From Trichostrongylus colubriformis (Eukaryota > Nematoda > Chromadorea > Rhabditida > Trichostrongylidae): 64,000 nucleotides of DNA. Where the stretch lies: contig OZ022260.1 in NCBI GenBank assembly GCA_963978905.1, positions 19,890,334 through 19,954,333 on the forward strand, written 5' to 3'. Position numbers and translations under genes: made by a program. A model generated the notes under the pieces. That model did no database searches. It was not told where the DNA came from and saw nothing but the letters and a program-made list of their open reading frames with translations. This document shows, piece after piece, positions 1-9,149 of the stretch. The first letter of the stretch is position 1, and each line of letters opens with the position of its first letter.

Positions 1-266
1 GTCCATCCCCACATTGCTTCCTTGGTGATTGACGCGGTTCTCAAGAACCGATTGATGAGGAGAACTTGTTCTCCTGCTCGGGCCTCTTGAGTGACTTTCT
101 CGTCGCTATTGTGCTGCAGTGACACTCCTAAGGTTTTTGTCACCTTAATATGACCGTGGATCTCTCTAAGGCTACTGGCCAGATCTTTTTCAATAAGGTC
201 TGCTGATATCGAGTCCAGATGTAAGTTGGACAAGAACGACATTTCCGACAAGTAGTTCATCGACAT
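1..266 (-). CDS. Partial ORF downstream of the BEL envelope, runs off the left edge
   Basis: Reading the minus strand from an ATG at 266, at least 88 codons stay open to the edge of the window. The peptide begins MSMNYLSEMSFLSN and is rich in Leu, Glu, Ser and Lys, as expected for a helical or coiled-coil protein. I do not recognise it. An in-frame stop lies nine bases before this ATG, so it is the first usable start after the splice acceptor at 282-283. It lies on the same strand as, and 82 bases beyond, the stop codon of the Gag-Pol-Env frame, so it may be an accessory ORF of the same element expressed from a spliced RNA. It could also be host sequence next to the insertion, because the 3' LTR is not in the window. 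Moderate confidence that it is coding, low for any role. Confidence 0.5.
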   Translation of the reverse strand, partial: MSMNYLSEMSFLSNLHLDSISADLIEKDLASSLREIHGHIKVTKTLGVSLQHNSDEKVTQEARAGEQVLLINRFLRTASITKEAMWGW

Positions 267-281
267 ATTGGGTTATTGATG

Positions 282-296
282 CTGAAAAAAAAGGAA
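282..296 (-). promoter_or_regulatory. Candidate 3' splice site before the downstream ORF
   Basis: On the minus strand an uninterrupted T tract leads into TTTTTTTTCAG, ending 15 bases before the ATG at 266. This fits the strong TTTTCAG acceptor typical of nematodes. It suggests the small downstream ORF is reached by splicing, cis or trans, rather than by readthrough. Confidence 0.5.
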
Positions 297-347
297 AGAA
301 ATCGCTATTATTAAAATGCTTACTACTATACCCTGTGAGGTATTGAA

Positions 348-2528
348 TTAATACTGTTTCCTATGAACGGTTCTATTTCTGCAAAAAAAAGGGACGTGGA
401 GTATCTTGCCGACTGAATAAATGATTATTTTGGGAATTGCCGTCAAAATCCAACGGATGACCCGCATCCCGCATGTGGAAAGAAACATGTATGTTACTGC
501 CATTATTGCCGCTAAACCGATTAGTGCCATCAACACAGTTTTATACCATTGTGCAAAAACCGTGAAAATATGCATGAAATCTGGCCATGTAAAATCGTCC
601 GGGGTTATGCTTTCTCCCTTTAGCCAAAGGTTGAAAATGTCGCTAGGAATGGTGACAAATTTTAAAATCCCTTCTATCGTGAAACCATGTACAAGTTTCC
701 CGCAAGAAACGGTACATCTTAGAGAGTTTCGAGCCTTGGTGAATATGAAGCGGATCGTCGAGGTGACTCCCGTTGTATTACATGGGAGTGTGAAGCCCCA
801 TTGATCACAACGCACTTCCGCTTGCACATGATCTCGAGAAGCGATGCAAGTCAGGATACTGAAAGCTCCTTTAGGACAGCCATAGCACCCATTGAGGTCT
901 GAGTCCTCTACTTTACATATTGCATCATCGACTAAAATTTCTGGTTTATAGGCCGTTTCAAATGTAGTGACAATTTCGGCCGTAACCATAGAAAAAACCC
1001 TTGCCTGCACTTTTGACGATGCGTGTGGTAAGAATGTTAGTGCCGGAAAGACCAGTGGTAGCTGATTTCGCGTATTATTGAACCACCTAGTTATTGAGAA
1101 TTCGGCGCACCTGCAATTTACATGGTTTTCCGCTGGTGTACACCTGCAATTGTCTACTACGGGGCAGTCCAACCGTTTTGCGCTATTGAGGTCCGAACAT
1201 TGTAATGCAACATGATGGTCTTTTTTCCATATCGCTGTGCGTATCGCATCGGAAATGAAATAAGTATTGAATAGTGGAGTTGGGGGAAGAGCCAATGAAG
1301 TGAGAGTGAGACTTACGGATCTCCATTGTATTGGGAGGTTCGGTGCTAGCTCCAAGATGGCCGTAGAAGGTACAGTGTGTATCCCCTCCGAATGGCTTAT
1401 TTCTATTTTCGCGCTCGCTGTCCACCGATTACAATGAAAGATTTCGAACACATGGTCAGTTTTTGGTTTCAGGTATATTCTATAAAAAAGACAGCCGGAG
1501 CTGGGATAAAAGCATAGACAGCCTAACCCTCCACAGGATTCCATACAAGCCGTATTGCCTGGATATTGGTTCCCCTCCTGTAGTTCTGGTAGCAGAGTAG
1601 AAACATTGACTGCTCCACATTTCTCATTTGTGCATGAACCTCTATTAGCGCATCGCTTGCTATCTACTATCTTGTAAACTGTATCTCTAGTGAAGAGGTC
1701 AGTTTCCGGTTCGCATCTCAAATCCAGCGATTTCCAACGCAAGTGAATATTTTGCACAGGCGTGTTATTGAGGGATAATCGAAGACAGGCTTCACGCTTG
1801 AAAGTATTGATCTTAAACACTTCCGAGAGGCGCACGTGGCAAGGCGTACTAGAATCTTTCGTACAAATGGTTGAGTAATGATCGAAAAGATCCACGACTT
1901 GACATCCTTGTGAAATGGAGACAAGCACTGCTACTATTGCTATAATTTCCGCCAGTCGTCTCCGCCGAAACGTTCTGGGGCTAGCTCTTTTGCTTAACCA
2001 TCTTATCCTACCGAATACCCAAGTAGTGATGATCCATGTTCCCGTCACTAGTAGCCGGATCGGGGTGCCCACTATCACTGGTACATAAAGAAATATGTAG
2101 CAGCCGGAAAAAATAAAGTATATTAATGCTGCGACCGCGAATATGGCTCTCGCTGGCCAGCACTCAGGGTTCATCATGTTCGCGCTGCAAAATGTGCAGG
2201 TTACGAATTTACAGAACGGAGCCGGTGGACACGTCGTTTCTATTGCCTTTATTGCTTGATTTTCTAATAGTTTCCATTGAACCTTATGTTCATGTAGGCT
2301 AACCTGCGGTGGGGAGATCACAGTTTCTTGGTTTGATGGGTTCCCAAATTCAACACAGTAGTGATCGGCGCAGAGCTCGTATGGCGTAGCCTCAAAAACC
2401 TTCAATTGGACGCCACCTTCTATACATTTAATGTTGTATTGAGAACTGATATTACTAGAAGCTTGAACTGCTGTAATATAGAGCACGATCATAAGTTGCA
2501 GTAAAAAGCTTACGGAAAACGTATTGAC
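348..2528 (-). other. Envelope region with phlebovirus Gc-like class II fusion protein
   Basis: After integrase, a hydrophobic segment (residues 1971-1988) looks like a signal peptide. A small Cys-rich ectodomain follows, then two membrane segments (about 2092-2138), a basic stretch and a second signal-like segment (2158-2174), then a Cys-rich Gc-like protein. GGLGCLCFYPSSGCLFY at 2298-2314 has the spacing of the phleboviral Gc fusion loop. A Cys-rich domain at about 2495-2590 corresponds to domain III, and a membrane anchor lies at 2628-2650 before a short basic tail. Capture of a phlebovirus-type envelope by nematode BEL elements is known. Here it is fused in frame to pol. All these parts are present without stops. 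Function as an infectious envelope is inference. Confidence 0.85.
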
Positions 2529-5500
2529 TCGGGCAGGCGCTCTCCTGTCGTATAGGTCCTCGTTGTAATTTATTGGTCGTCTATTGCGCAGATGATAACG
2601 TGGTTCCTTCTCCGTCGGACCGTCGTGGATATTGGGACTATGTGCTGGAACAGAGGCTTCAGCATCTCGATGGTCATCGCTAGAGTTATTGAGTATTGTC
2701 CCGTCATCTTCCTCAATTTCCAACGGTATGAGGAGGTTTACCGGTCGCCGTATTCGTCTTCGTGAGGGTAAGCGGACTACTGCTTCCCGTACTGTCCCCT
2801 GCGAATTACGTACTAGCTCTTGAATAATCCCCATTTTCCAGGTGTGCCGGGGTTGTATTGCCTCACATATCAAGACTAGGGCTCCCTCTTTTGGAGTCTG
2901 ACTGCATCCCTTTTTGGTCTTAACGTGCAGGGTATGCTTTTCCCGCAGATTGGTAAGGTATTGGGTCTGCCATACATGCCAAAATTTTTCAGTAAATTGG
3001 CACGGTGATTCTAGTGCCGCAATTGTTTGTCTCCTGGTCTGTAGAGCTATCCTTTCTTCCGGTGGCAGGTAATCCGGATCGCTATGGTCTTCTGTAGGGA
3101 ATGCCCAAGGGTATGATACGACCATTTCTTTCTGTATAAAATCTACTGGACGGAGAATTTCAATATTGTCAAAGTCAGTTCCTACATAAGTCAGTGGTCG
3201 GGTATTGAGCACGGCTTCTATTTCTATAAGCACCGTTATTAATGCGTCAAGTGGCACTATTGACCCAGCCAGCGTTTTATGTAGAGAGTACTTTACAGAT
3301 TTAATGAGTCTTTCATAAAAGCCTCCCTGCCACGGAGCGAAAGGTGTTATATGTTGCCATACGATTCCATTATTGCTGAGTTCTGTGGCCACCCTCGGGT
3401 CATTCTGCGCTTCCAGTATGCAGTCGTGCAGTATTGATTCTCCCAAAAGAAACGTTGGGGCATTGTCACTGACTATTGACCTCGGGATTCCCCTTCGAGC
3501 AAAGAACCGGCGCAACATATTGAGGAAGGAGGTGGTATTGAGATCCACTACTATGTCTAAATGCACCATTCGGGTTACCATGCAGGTTATTATCACTCCA
3601 TAACACTTGTTCCGCCTTTCTGGGTCTTCTTGCCCATTCAGGGGAAGTGGCCCAAAGTAATCTAGTCCTACATATTGGAAGGGCGCTGATCTCACTACCC
3701 TTTCTTGGGGTAAATTTTCTTGAGCTGGGTATTTATAGGGGAGGTTATTGAATTTTTGGCATTGGAGACATTTCCTAATAACTTTTTGCACTTGGGAACG
3801 AAGATGGGGTATCCAATATTCTTGCCGGATTAGTGCTATCGTGTGATTAGTCCCTGGGTGATGGTGTTGGTGAACATCGCGAATGATCATGTCAGCTAGG
3901 GGAGTTTTCTGCAACACAAAAATCGGATATTTAGCGTCAAACGCTAGTTGAGAACGTCCTAGTCGGCCATAACATCGTAAAATACCCTCATTGTCGGGCT
4001 TGATATTGAGGTCACCTAGGGCCTGAAGAATCGTTTTTGTGAGTCTTGCCTTTTGATGGTTCTGGATGAGGATTCGGCCTGCTAATTTGATTTCGGACGC
4101 ATCGGGTAACTTAGAGTCCACCTGCGCTGGCTCCAGTACTGTCAAGACTATTTTTGCTTTACGATGCGTATTGACTTTCTGGACAAGAGCCCGAACAAAC
4201 CGAAGCACATAGGCCATAACCCGTTTCGCCTGGGTGAACGTGTTAACCAACCCTGGGCTAATTAGTTCGTCATTTACTAGAGGTATTGGCGTCCTTGTGG
4301 TCGTGAGCACTTCGGTGTGGTTTTCTCCGACTGGTGGTAGAATGTCCCCCTGTTCGTCGTTGAAAGCCACGAATGTGTCCTTTTCTATATCTTGAAGGTT
4401 GTTGGTTGCCAACCAGAAGGGGCCGCTCCACCATATGTGATTAACTAACTCCTCTCTTGTGAGCCCTCTAGTACCACAATCGGCGGGGTTATTTTCCGAC
4501 GAAATATAGCCAAATTTTACTACGAAACTTTTATTGAGCAGGTGCACTAGTATTTTCTCGATCTCCGTTATTCTGTTGTATATGAATGGGCCTAAGTCCC
4601 GTCTTGGTTTCTTTTTTACCCAGCTTAGGACGATTTCCGAATCAGAAAAAAGATACACCCTTTTGATATTGACCGTCCCTTCTAGTTGCGATACTACTGA
4701 GTTAGACATCCTCATCGCTAGTGTGATAGCGTTCAACTCCATTTTAGGTATTGTAATTTTACTATGTAACGAGGGGAGCTTTGTCTTAGCCATAAGCAGT
4801 TGCGCTCTATCGTCGTAGTGTAAATAAGCGCAGGCTGTTATTGCAGTAGAACTAGCATCTGCAAACGTGAGCAAGACTACGTTGCCGTCTTTAGGTGCCA
4901 AGAAGCGAGGAATTTTTCTTGCAAACCCTTGGACGGTATTGACGATATTACTCCATTCTTCCTCTCGTTCTCTCGGTAGTACGGTATCCCAATCATATTG
5001 ATCTTTCCAGAGACTTTGAAGAAAAGTCTTAGCTTTATGAAGAAGAGGAACTACCCAACCAAGAGGATCGTATATGGTTGCTATTGCACTAGTTACGGTT
5101 CTCTTGGTCACCAAAGGGGTTTCAGGGAATCGAAATGAGACCATGATTACGTCTTCTTTCAGATCCCAAGGGATACCCAGCACCTTAGGAGTTTGTTCCA
5201 CCGTCCTATCGCTGCTCTTGATGAATTTCATGAGTTCTGTATTGTTCGTAGCGAATTCTCTCAAGTTCATATTGAGGTCTTTAAACATTTGCTTTGTCCT
5301 CTGATAGTAGTGGATGCCCTCTTCAATAGTGTCCGCTGTCAATATGAGATTATCCACATACATGTTACCCTTAACATCGCTTACTAGAGGCCTTTCTGTC
5401 TCATAGGTATTGAGGTGGTAATGGGTCGTCCCTGCTAGAAGAAAAGGCGACGATTTCAATCCAAAGGTAACTCGGGTAAATCTATAGGTTACGATATTGG

Positions 5501-8270
5501 TTCTCGATGGAGGCAGCTGATAGTTTTTAAGCCAGAGGCACCGGGTTGCATCCCTATCTTGTTCCTGAAGTCTAACCTGCAGGAATGCTTTTTCAATATC
5601 GGATGTTATTGCGATTACTCCTATGCGGAATCGAAGGAGTATCCCGTATAGTAAAGGCAAGATAACTGGACCTCTGTGCAAGACATCATTCAATGAGGGG
5701 CATCCTTTATAATGAGAAGACGCATCGAAAACCACTCGCAATTTCGTAGTGGTTTTATGTGGGGTTATAACAGGCTGATGAGGGATGTAATGTATTGGGG
5801 TGCCCTCACTATCGTCTTCTTCATTGACTATTTCTATCACCTGTTGCGCTAATTGGTCTCGAAATACTTTATCATATTCGCGCAATAGTGGCTCATCTTT
5901 CCGTAGAGAGGCATAGACATTCACGAGACGTTGATACGCGAGGGCTTTATTGTCCGGCAGACGCGGGAATTGTTCCTTCCATGGAAGTCGGACGTAATAT
6001 CCATCCGCTCGTCGTTCTATAGTCTCATTGAATTGTTGCCAAACCCTGTGATCCATCTCCCTCCGCGCCTCAGTTTCCGATCCGCCAAACTGCTCAGTAC
6101 CCGCAGCTTCTATTGCCCAGTATTGATCCCATTTGTTCTGTTCGTCTTGGGATATCTCGGCGGAGAACGTACTTATTGAGTATTCATCTGATGAATCCAT
6201 TGACCAATAGTGGTCCCAAAATTGAACTTCATTACGAAGCGGCTCTGTGACGGTTTGATGCACCTGTTGAACTTCATACCCTTTTGGTAAGACTTTCCCT
6301 GAGACGAGGTAACCTATCTTGGTTGGCAAAATGTGGAGACCAGACGGTAATTCTATTGATGGTATATCACATCTTACAAAGGACCACAGATAGTCGCAAC
6401 CAAGGAGAATAAGGGGTATAATGGGGTGTTCTCCACTATCGAAAGTAATCGGCAAGTTTATTGATTTGACGAATTCCACATCTTCTAAGGAGAGCGCAGC
6501 GGACTTGAGAGGACGTGTCAGGCCATCGTGCGTCATAAGTTCTAAAGAGTGGGGGACGCCGTCGTTGTCCCAAACATCGAGACGCACGCGGTTGGACTGA
6601 CATCTTCTGTTCTCCTTAGACCCGAAAGTATTGATCAGTATTGACGTTTCTTCAAGAACGGGGAGGTGAAGCTTTTCAGCTAGAGTGGAGTCCACAAATG
6701 AAATTTCAGCTCCCGTATCAAAGAGGACATCCACTTTTGACAGAACCCTTGTTCGATGGTCCATCACTGTGATTTGTCCTGTAGGGAGTCCAGCCCTACG
6801 AGTGGTCTGCCTCGTGTCTACAGAGTTGTGGTGTACATTCGCTGCCTCGGAGGGAATGTTGTCGACCGTAGTGACAACATGAGACTGTGAGGAGGGAGCG
6901 TTTCTACTACCTTTCTTATTGGATTTACCGACCCCCTTATCTTGGGGTTTGAAAGACGGTTTATGGTATCTGTCCCCTAGTTCTGTTTTATGCCCTGGTG
7001 TCACCTTTGGTCCCAACTTAAAACAACATGAGGTATGGTGTGCACCCGTGCACTGAAAACATGGTCGGCCTTTACATGAAAGAGTATTGTGGGCCGGCGA
7101 CGCGCAAATTAGGCATAAGTTATTTTTACGGAGATATTGAGAACGATCCTGGGGGGTGGGGTACCTTTTACAAGCCCCGGATGCATGCCCTTCCTTGCAG
7201 TACATACAGCACTTCCCTGCTGAAGTTATTGGTTTTCTAACGACAGCTTGCGAATTTTGCTGTCCTGACCCTTTCTCCGAAATGAGGAGAAACATTTCTT
7301 CCGTCGATAATATATCCTCTAAGTATTGAAACAATTTGGGCATAGTGAAGGGGACTCCGTCGGGCAGCTCCTGTTTCCTCGTAATCACCCTCCGTCTCAC
7401 ATTATCTGGGAATTTATTGAGGACTTTTTTCAAAAGCCAAGAGCTACTTATATCTTCCCCTTTTTCTTTGAGCTGTGTCATGATCACTTGAATTTCTTCT
7501 AGGAGACTACGCTGGTCTTTTACTGACGAGCTTTTTAGTGCGCAAGCGTCAAGCTGATCTACCAGGTTATTGACTAGCAGTTCCTTGTTATTGTACTTGG
7601 ACAAAAGAAATTCTATGGCCCTATTGTAATTTCCCCGGGTTACTTGAAACTTTCGTATTGATTCCCGAGCTCGCCCCTTGAGGGCGTTCAATAGATAGTT
7701 GAATTTTACCATTTCCGGCAGATCCTGGGAATGTATGTTCGTATTGAATAATTCCCAAAAGTTATCCCATTCCCACAGGTTCCCCGCAAACGTTGGTATA
7801 GGGAGCGGAGGGAGCTCTAATGGTCGCGGTATTGGATGACTCACAGGCCTAGAAGAGGCATTCGTGACGCCTTGACTCGATATTGATTCCACTGCGGGTG
7901 AATGACTCATCGCGATCAAGGCTTGAAGTCGAGCTTGCAACAGTACCGTCAAATCCAGCGCGTCATCCAATGCTGATGCAGCTTTTTCTGCGTATCCCTC
8001 GTAGTCGCTCGTTCCCTCATCTACCTTTGGATTGGTATCAAACACTGACGCAAACTCTTTCCATGATGCCTCTACTTTAGAAGAAGCAAAAGTTATTGCT
8101 GTTATGGTTTCTTGGAGATGGGAGAGCATGTCACCTAACGAAGCTCCCGTTAGACTACTGTCCATTGGGCCTTCATGTAAATTTTCTTCCCTTATCTTAG
8201 AGACTATGTGGGTTAGTTTATTGACATGCATGGTAACTAGTCTCTTCTGGGCCGCTATCATGTGAGACAT
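348..8270 (-). CDS. Gag-Pol-Env polyprotein of a Pao/BEL element
   Basis: The frame is open from 8,423, but residues before MSHMIAAQ are a hydrophobic, Phe-rich read-through of the leader, so I place the start at 8,270, giving 2,640 residues. Numbering from the 8,423 codon: the Gag capsid region (DUF1759-like) is about 205-345; three zinc knuckles are at 405-467 (7,211-7,023); the aspartic protease has DTG at 569-571; reverse transcriptase is about 870-1060 with SDIEKAF and YVDN; RNase H/Peptidase_A17 is about 1100-1320; integrase is about 1510-1800; a DUF5641-like block is about 1806-1900; and envelope runs from about 1966 to the end. There is no stop or frameshift between pol and env. Protease processing of one precursor, or separate splicing for env, would both fit. 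No disabling lesion is seen. Confidence 0.93.
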   Translation of the reverse strand: MSHMIAAQKRLVTMHVNKLTHIVSKIREENLHEGPMDSSLTGASLGDMLSHLQETITAITFASSKVEASWKEFASVFDTNPKVDEGTSDYEGYAEKAASALDDALDLTVLLQARLQALIAMSHSPAVESISSQGVTNASSRPVSHPIPRPLELPPLPIPTFAGNLWEWDNFWELFNTNIHSQDLPEMVKFNYLLNALKGRARESIRKFQVTRGNYNRAIEFLLSKYNNKELLVNNLVDQLDACALKSSSVKDQRSLLEEIQVIMTQLKEKGEDISSSWLLKKVLNKFPDNVRRRVITRKQELPDGVPFTMPKLFQYLEDILSTEEMFLLISEKGSGQQNSQAVVRKPITSAGKCCMYCKEGHASGACKRYPTPQDRSQYLRKNNLCLICASPAHNTLSCKGRPCFQCTGAHHTSCCFKLGPKVTPGHKTELGDRYHKPSFKPQDKGVGKSNKKGSRNAPSSQSHVVTTVDNIPSEAANVHHNSVDTRQTTRRAGLPTGQITVMDHRTRVLSKVDVLFDTGAEISFVDSTLAEKLHLPVLEETSILINTFGSKENRRCQSNRVRLDVWDNDGVPHSLELMTHDGLTRPLKSAALSLEDVEFVKSINLPITFDSGEHPIIPLILLGCDYLWSFVRCDIPSIELPSGLHILPTKIGYLVSGKVLPKGYEVQQVHQTVTEPLRNEVQFWDHYWSMDSSDEYSISTFSAEISQDEQNKWDQYWAIEAAGTEQFGGSETEARREMDHRVWQQFNETIERRADGYYVRLPWKEQFPRLPDNKALAYQRLVNVYASLRKDEPLLREYDKVFRDQLAQQVIEIVNEEDDSEGTPIHYIPHQPVITPHKTTTKLRVVFDASSHYKGCPSLNDVLHRGPVILPLLYGILLRFRIGVIAITSDIEKAFLQVRLQEQDRDATRCLWLKNYQLPPSRTNIVTYRFTRVTFGLKSSPFLLAGTTHYHLNTYETERPLVSDVKGNMYVDNLILTADTIEEGIHYYQRTKQMFKDLNMNLREFATNNTELMKFIKSSDRTVEQTPKVLGIPWDLKEDVIMVSFRFPETPLVTKRTVTSAIATIYDPLGWVVPLLHKAKTFLQSLWKDQYDWDTVLPREREEEWSNIVNTVQGFARKIPRFLAPKDGNVVLLTFADASSTAITACAYLHYDDRAQLLMAKTKLPSLHSKITIPKMELNAITLAMRMSNSVVSQLEGTVNIKRVYLFSDSEIVLSWVKKKPRRDLGPFIYNRITEIEKILVHLLNKSFVVKFGYISSENNPADCGTRGLTREELVNHIWWSGPFWLATNNLQDIEKDTFVAFNDEQGDILPPVGENHTEVLTTTRTPIPLVNDELISPGLVNTFTQAKRVMAYVLRFVRALVQKVNTHRKAKIVLTVLEPAQVDSKLPDASEIKLAGRILIQNHQKARLTKTILQALGDLNIKPDNEGILRCYGRLGRSQLAFDAKYPIFVLQKTPLADMIIRDVHQHHHPGTNHTIALIRQEYWIPHLRSQVQKVIRKCLQCQKFNNLPYKYPAQENLPQERVVRSAPFQYVGLDYFGPLPLNGQEDPERRNKCYGVIITCMVTRMVHLDIVVDLNTTSFLNMLRRFFARRGIPRSIVSDNAPTFLLGESILHDCILEAQNDPRVATELSNNGIVWQHITPFAPWQGGFYERLIKSVKYSLHKTLAGSIVPLDALITVLIEIEAVLNTRPLTYVGTDFDNIEILRPVDFIQKEMVVSYPWAFPTEDHSDPDYLPPEERIALQTRRQTIAALESPCQFTEKFWHVWQTQYLTNLREKHTLHVKTKKGCSQTPKEGALVLICEAIQPRHTWKMGIIQELVRNSQGTVREAVVRLPSRRRIRRPVNLLIPLEIEEDDGTILNNSSDDHRDAEASVPAHSPNIHDGPTEKEPRYHLRNRRPINYNEDLYDRRAPARVNTFSVSFLLQLMIVLYITAVQASSNISSQYNIKCIEGGVQLKVFEATPYELCADHYCVEFGNPSNQETVISPPQVSLHEHKVQWKLLENQAIKAIETTCPPAPFCKFVTCTFCSANMMNPECWPARAIFAVAALIYFIFSGCYIFLYVPVIVGTPIRLLVTGTWIITTWVFGRIRWLSKRASPRTFRRRRLAEIIAIVAVLVSISQGCQVVDLFDHYSTICTKDSSTPCHVRLSEVFKINTFKREACLRLSLNNTPVQNIHLRWKSLDLRCEPETDLFTRDTVYKIVDSKRCANRGSCTNEKCGAVNVSTLLPELQEGNQYPGNTACMESCGGLGCLCFYPSSGCLFYRIYLKPKTDHVFEIFHCNRWTASAKIEISHSEGIHTVPSTAILELAPNLPIQWRSVSLTLTSLALPPTPLFNTYFISDAIRTAIWKKDHHVALQCSDLNSAKRLDCPVVDNCRCTPAENHVNCRCAEFSITRWFNNTRNQLPLVFPALTFLPHASSKVQARVFSMVTAEIVTTFETAYKPEILVDDAICKVEDSDLNGCYGCPKGAFSILTCIASRDHVQAEVRCDQWGFTLPCNTTGVTSTIRFIFTKARNSLRCTVSCGKLVHGFTIEGILKFVTIPSDIFNLWLKGESITPDDFTWPDFMHIFTVFAQWYKTVLMALIGLAAIMAVTYMFLSTCGMRVIRWILTAIPKIIIYSVGKILHVPFFCRNRTVHRKQY
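2709..6746 (-). other. Pol domains: protease, reverse transcriptase, RNase H, integrase
   Basis: The protease shows LFDTGAEISF followed about 100 residues later by LLGCDYLW. Reverse transcriptase shows LRVVFDASS, the first catalytic Asp in SDIEKAF, and YVDN where most retroelements have YxDD. The codon is clearly AAT, so the second Asp is replaced by Asn. RNase H carries FADASS, the Glu of KMELNA, SDSEI and NPADCGTRG. Integrase has the HHCC zinc-binding block ending in CLQCQKF, and catalytic D1588, D1653 and E1704, a D-X64-D-X50-E spacing. These enzymes copy the genomic RNA and insert the DNA. Apart from YVDN, which may be usual in this clade, every catalytic position I can check is intact. 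Confidence 0.9.
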
Positions 8271-8506
8271 GTTGAAGTATTGGAGGAGTATGGAGAAAAT
8301 GGAACAAACTTCACGGAAGGAAGCGAAGCAAACTGAGAAATGGAGCAATCTTCTCAGAAGGAAGAAAAAAAAAAGAATTTCTTTTAGTCCGAAATGAGCG
8401 GTCAAAAAAAAAGAAAGGAACAATATTGAAATGACCGCGACTTTTTGACCGAAAGAGACCGATAATCAAGGGAACCGACCTGGCTTCGATCCCCGATGCA
8501 CCAAAT
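8271..8506 (-). other. BEL untranslated leader with primer-binding site
   Basis: The leader runs from the end of the 5' LTR to the Gag start. Minus-strand positions 8,503-8,485 read TGGTGCATCGGGGATCGAA. This begins TGG and is complementary to a tRNA 3' end: read on the plus strand it looks like a T-arm plus acceptor ending GATGCACCA. The terminal ten or eleven bases fit a tRNA-Gly(GCC)-type acceptor, but the tRNA identity is inference. The rest is A/T-rich on the coding strand with runs of T, and an open frame continues through much of it without a convincing start. Confidence 0.7.
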
Positions 8507-8770
8507 TGTGGAGTCTGTTCGCCCTTTGGATAGTGCCACGCGGGTCTAATATAGTTTATTCAGATACGAATATCACGATCACCAGCGAAAATAGTGACGC
8601 CGCTTCGGTCGCCGTCCACCGATGAGTACACCGAAAAGCAGGGGTCCTTCGGTTCGGGGCGGGAAAACTGACGGGTGTCAAGTTATTGATTGGACGCTGC
8701 CTGAACAGAGTAATCGTGTCGCAGAACCCAAACAGGGAGTTGAATGGTCAACTACCAGCTTCCTTGCGTA

Positions 8771-8836
8771 GTTGACCGAGTATTGAATACAGTCGTTGAC
8801 CGGGTATTGACTCCAAACTGTCGACCGAATATTGCC
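8771..8836 (-). promoter_or_regulatory. Three direct repeats in the BEL LTR
   Basis: On the plus strand GTTGACCGAGTATTGA (8,771) recurs at 8,795 and, more diverged, at 8,820, a spacing of about 25 bases. Such short repeats upstream of a start site often act as enhancer or factor-binding units. The function here is inferred only from position. Confidence 0.45.
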
Positions 8837-9140
8837 GGACCGTCCAGTGGGTGATGTGGCCTGAATGAGTATACAGCAGCAAATGAATACACCAGGTAAG
8901 ATGAATCAAAAGACGACTAGCCTGCAGTCGTCGTCGAAGCACACAGCGCGGGGCAGCCGAGCTTATCGGCTCACTGATCGGTGGCGAGAAGGCCGAGGCT
9001 ATGAAAATACGGTGTGCTCGAAGCGGAGCAGATGATCGTCGGTATTGATTGTAGGCCTTAAGGGCGATCGAGGAGGAATAGAAGAATCTCGGCTCAGCTC
9101 AACTCAGCTTTGCTCCGTCCCCCGAGATAGTACTGTGAAG

Positions 9141-9149
9141 CTTATATAC
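9141..9149 (-). promoter_or_regulatory. TATA box of the BEL LTR
   Basis: The minus strand reads TGTATATAAG. This would start transcription about 30 bases downstream, inside the LTR, in the direction of the Gag-Pol-Env frame. Confidence 0.5.

Noticed and set aside
421..8265. Many plus-strand ORFs of 60-130 codons
   Set aside because: All lie antisense to the intact Gag-Pol-Env frame and have no protein signature.
8271..8423. Upstream start of the BEL polyprotein at 8,423
   Set aside because: The first 51 residues are a Phe-rich reading of the leader. MSHMIAAQ at 8,270 begins normal Gag sequence.
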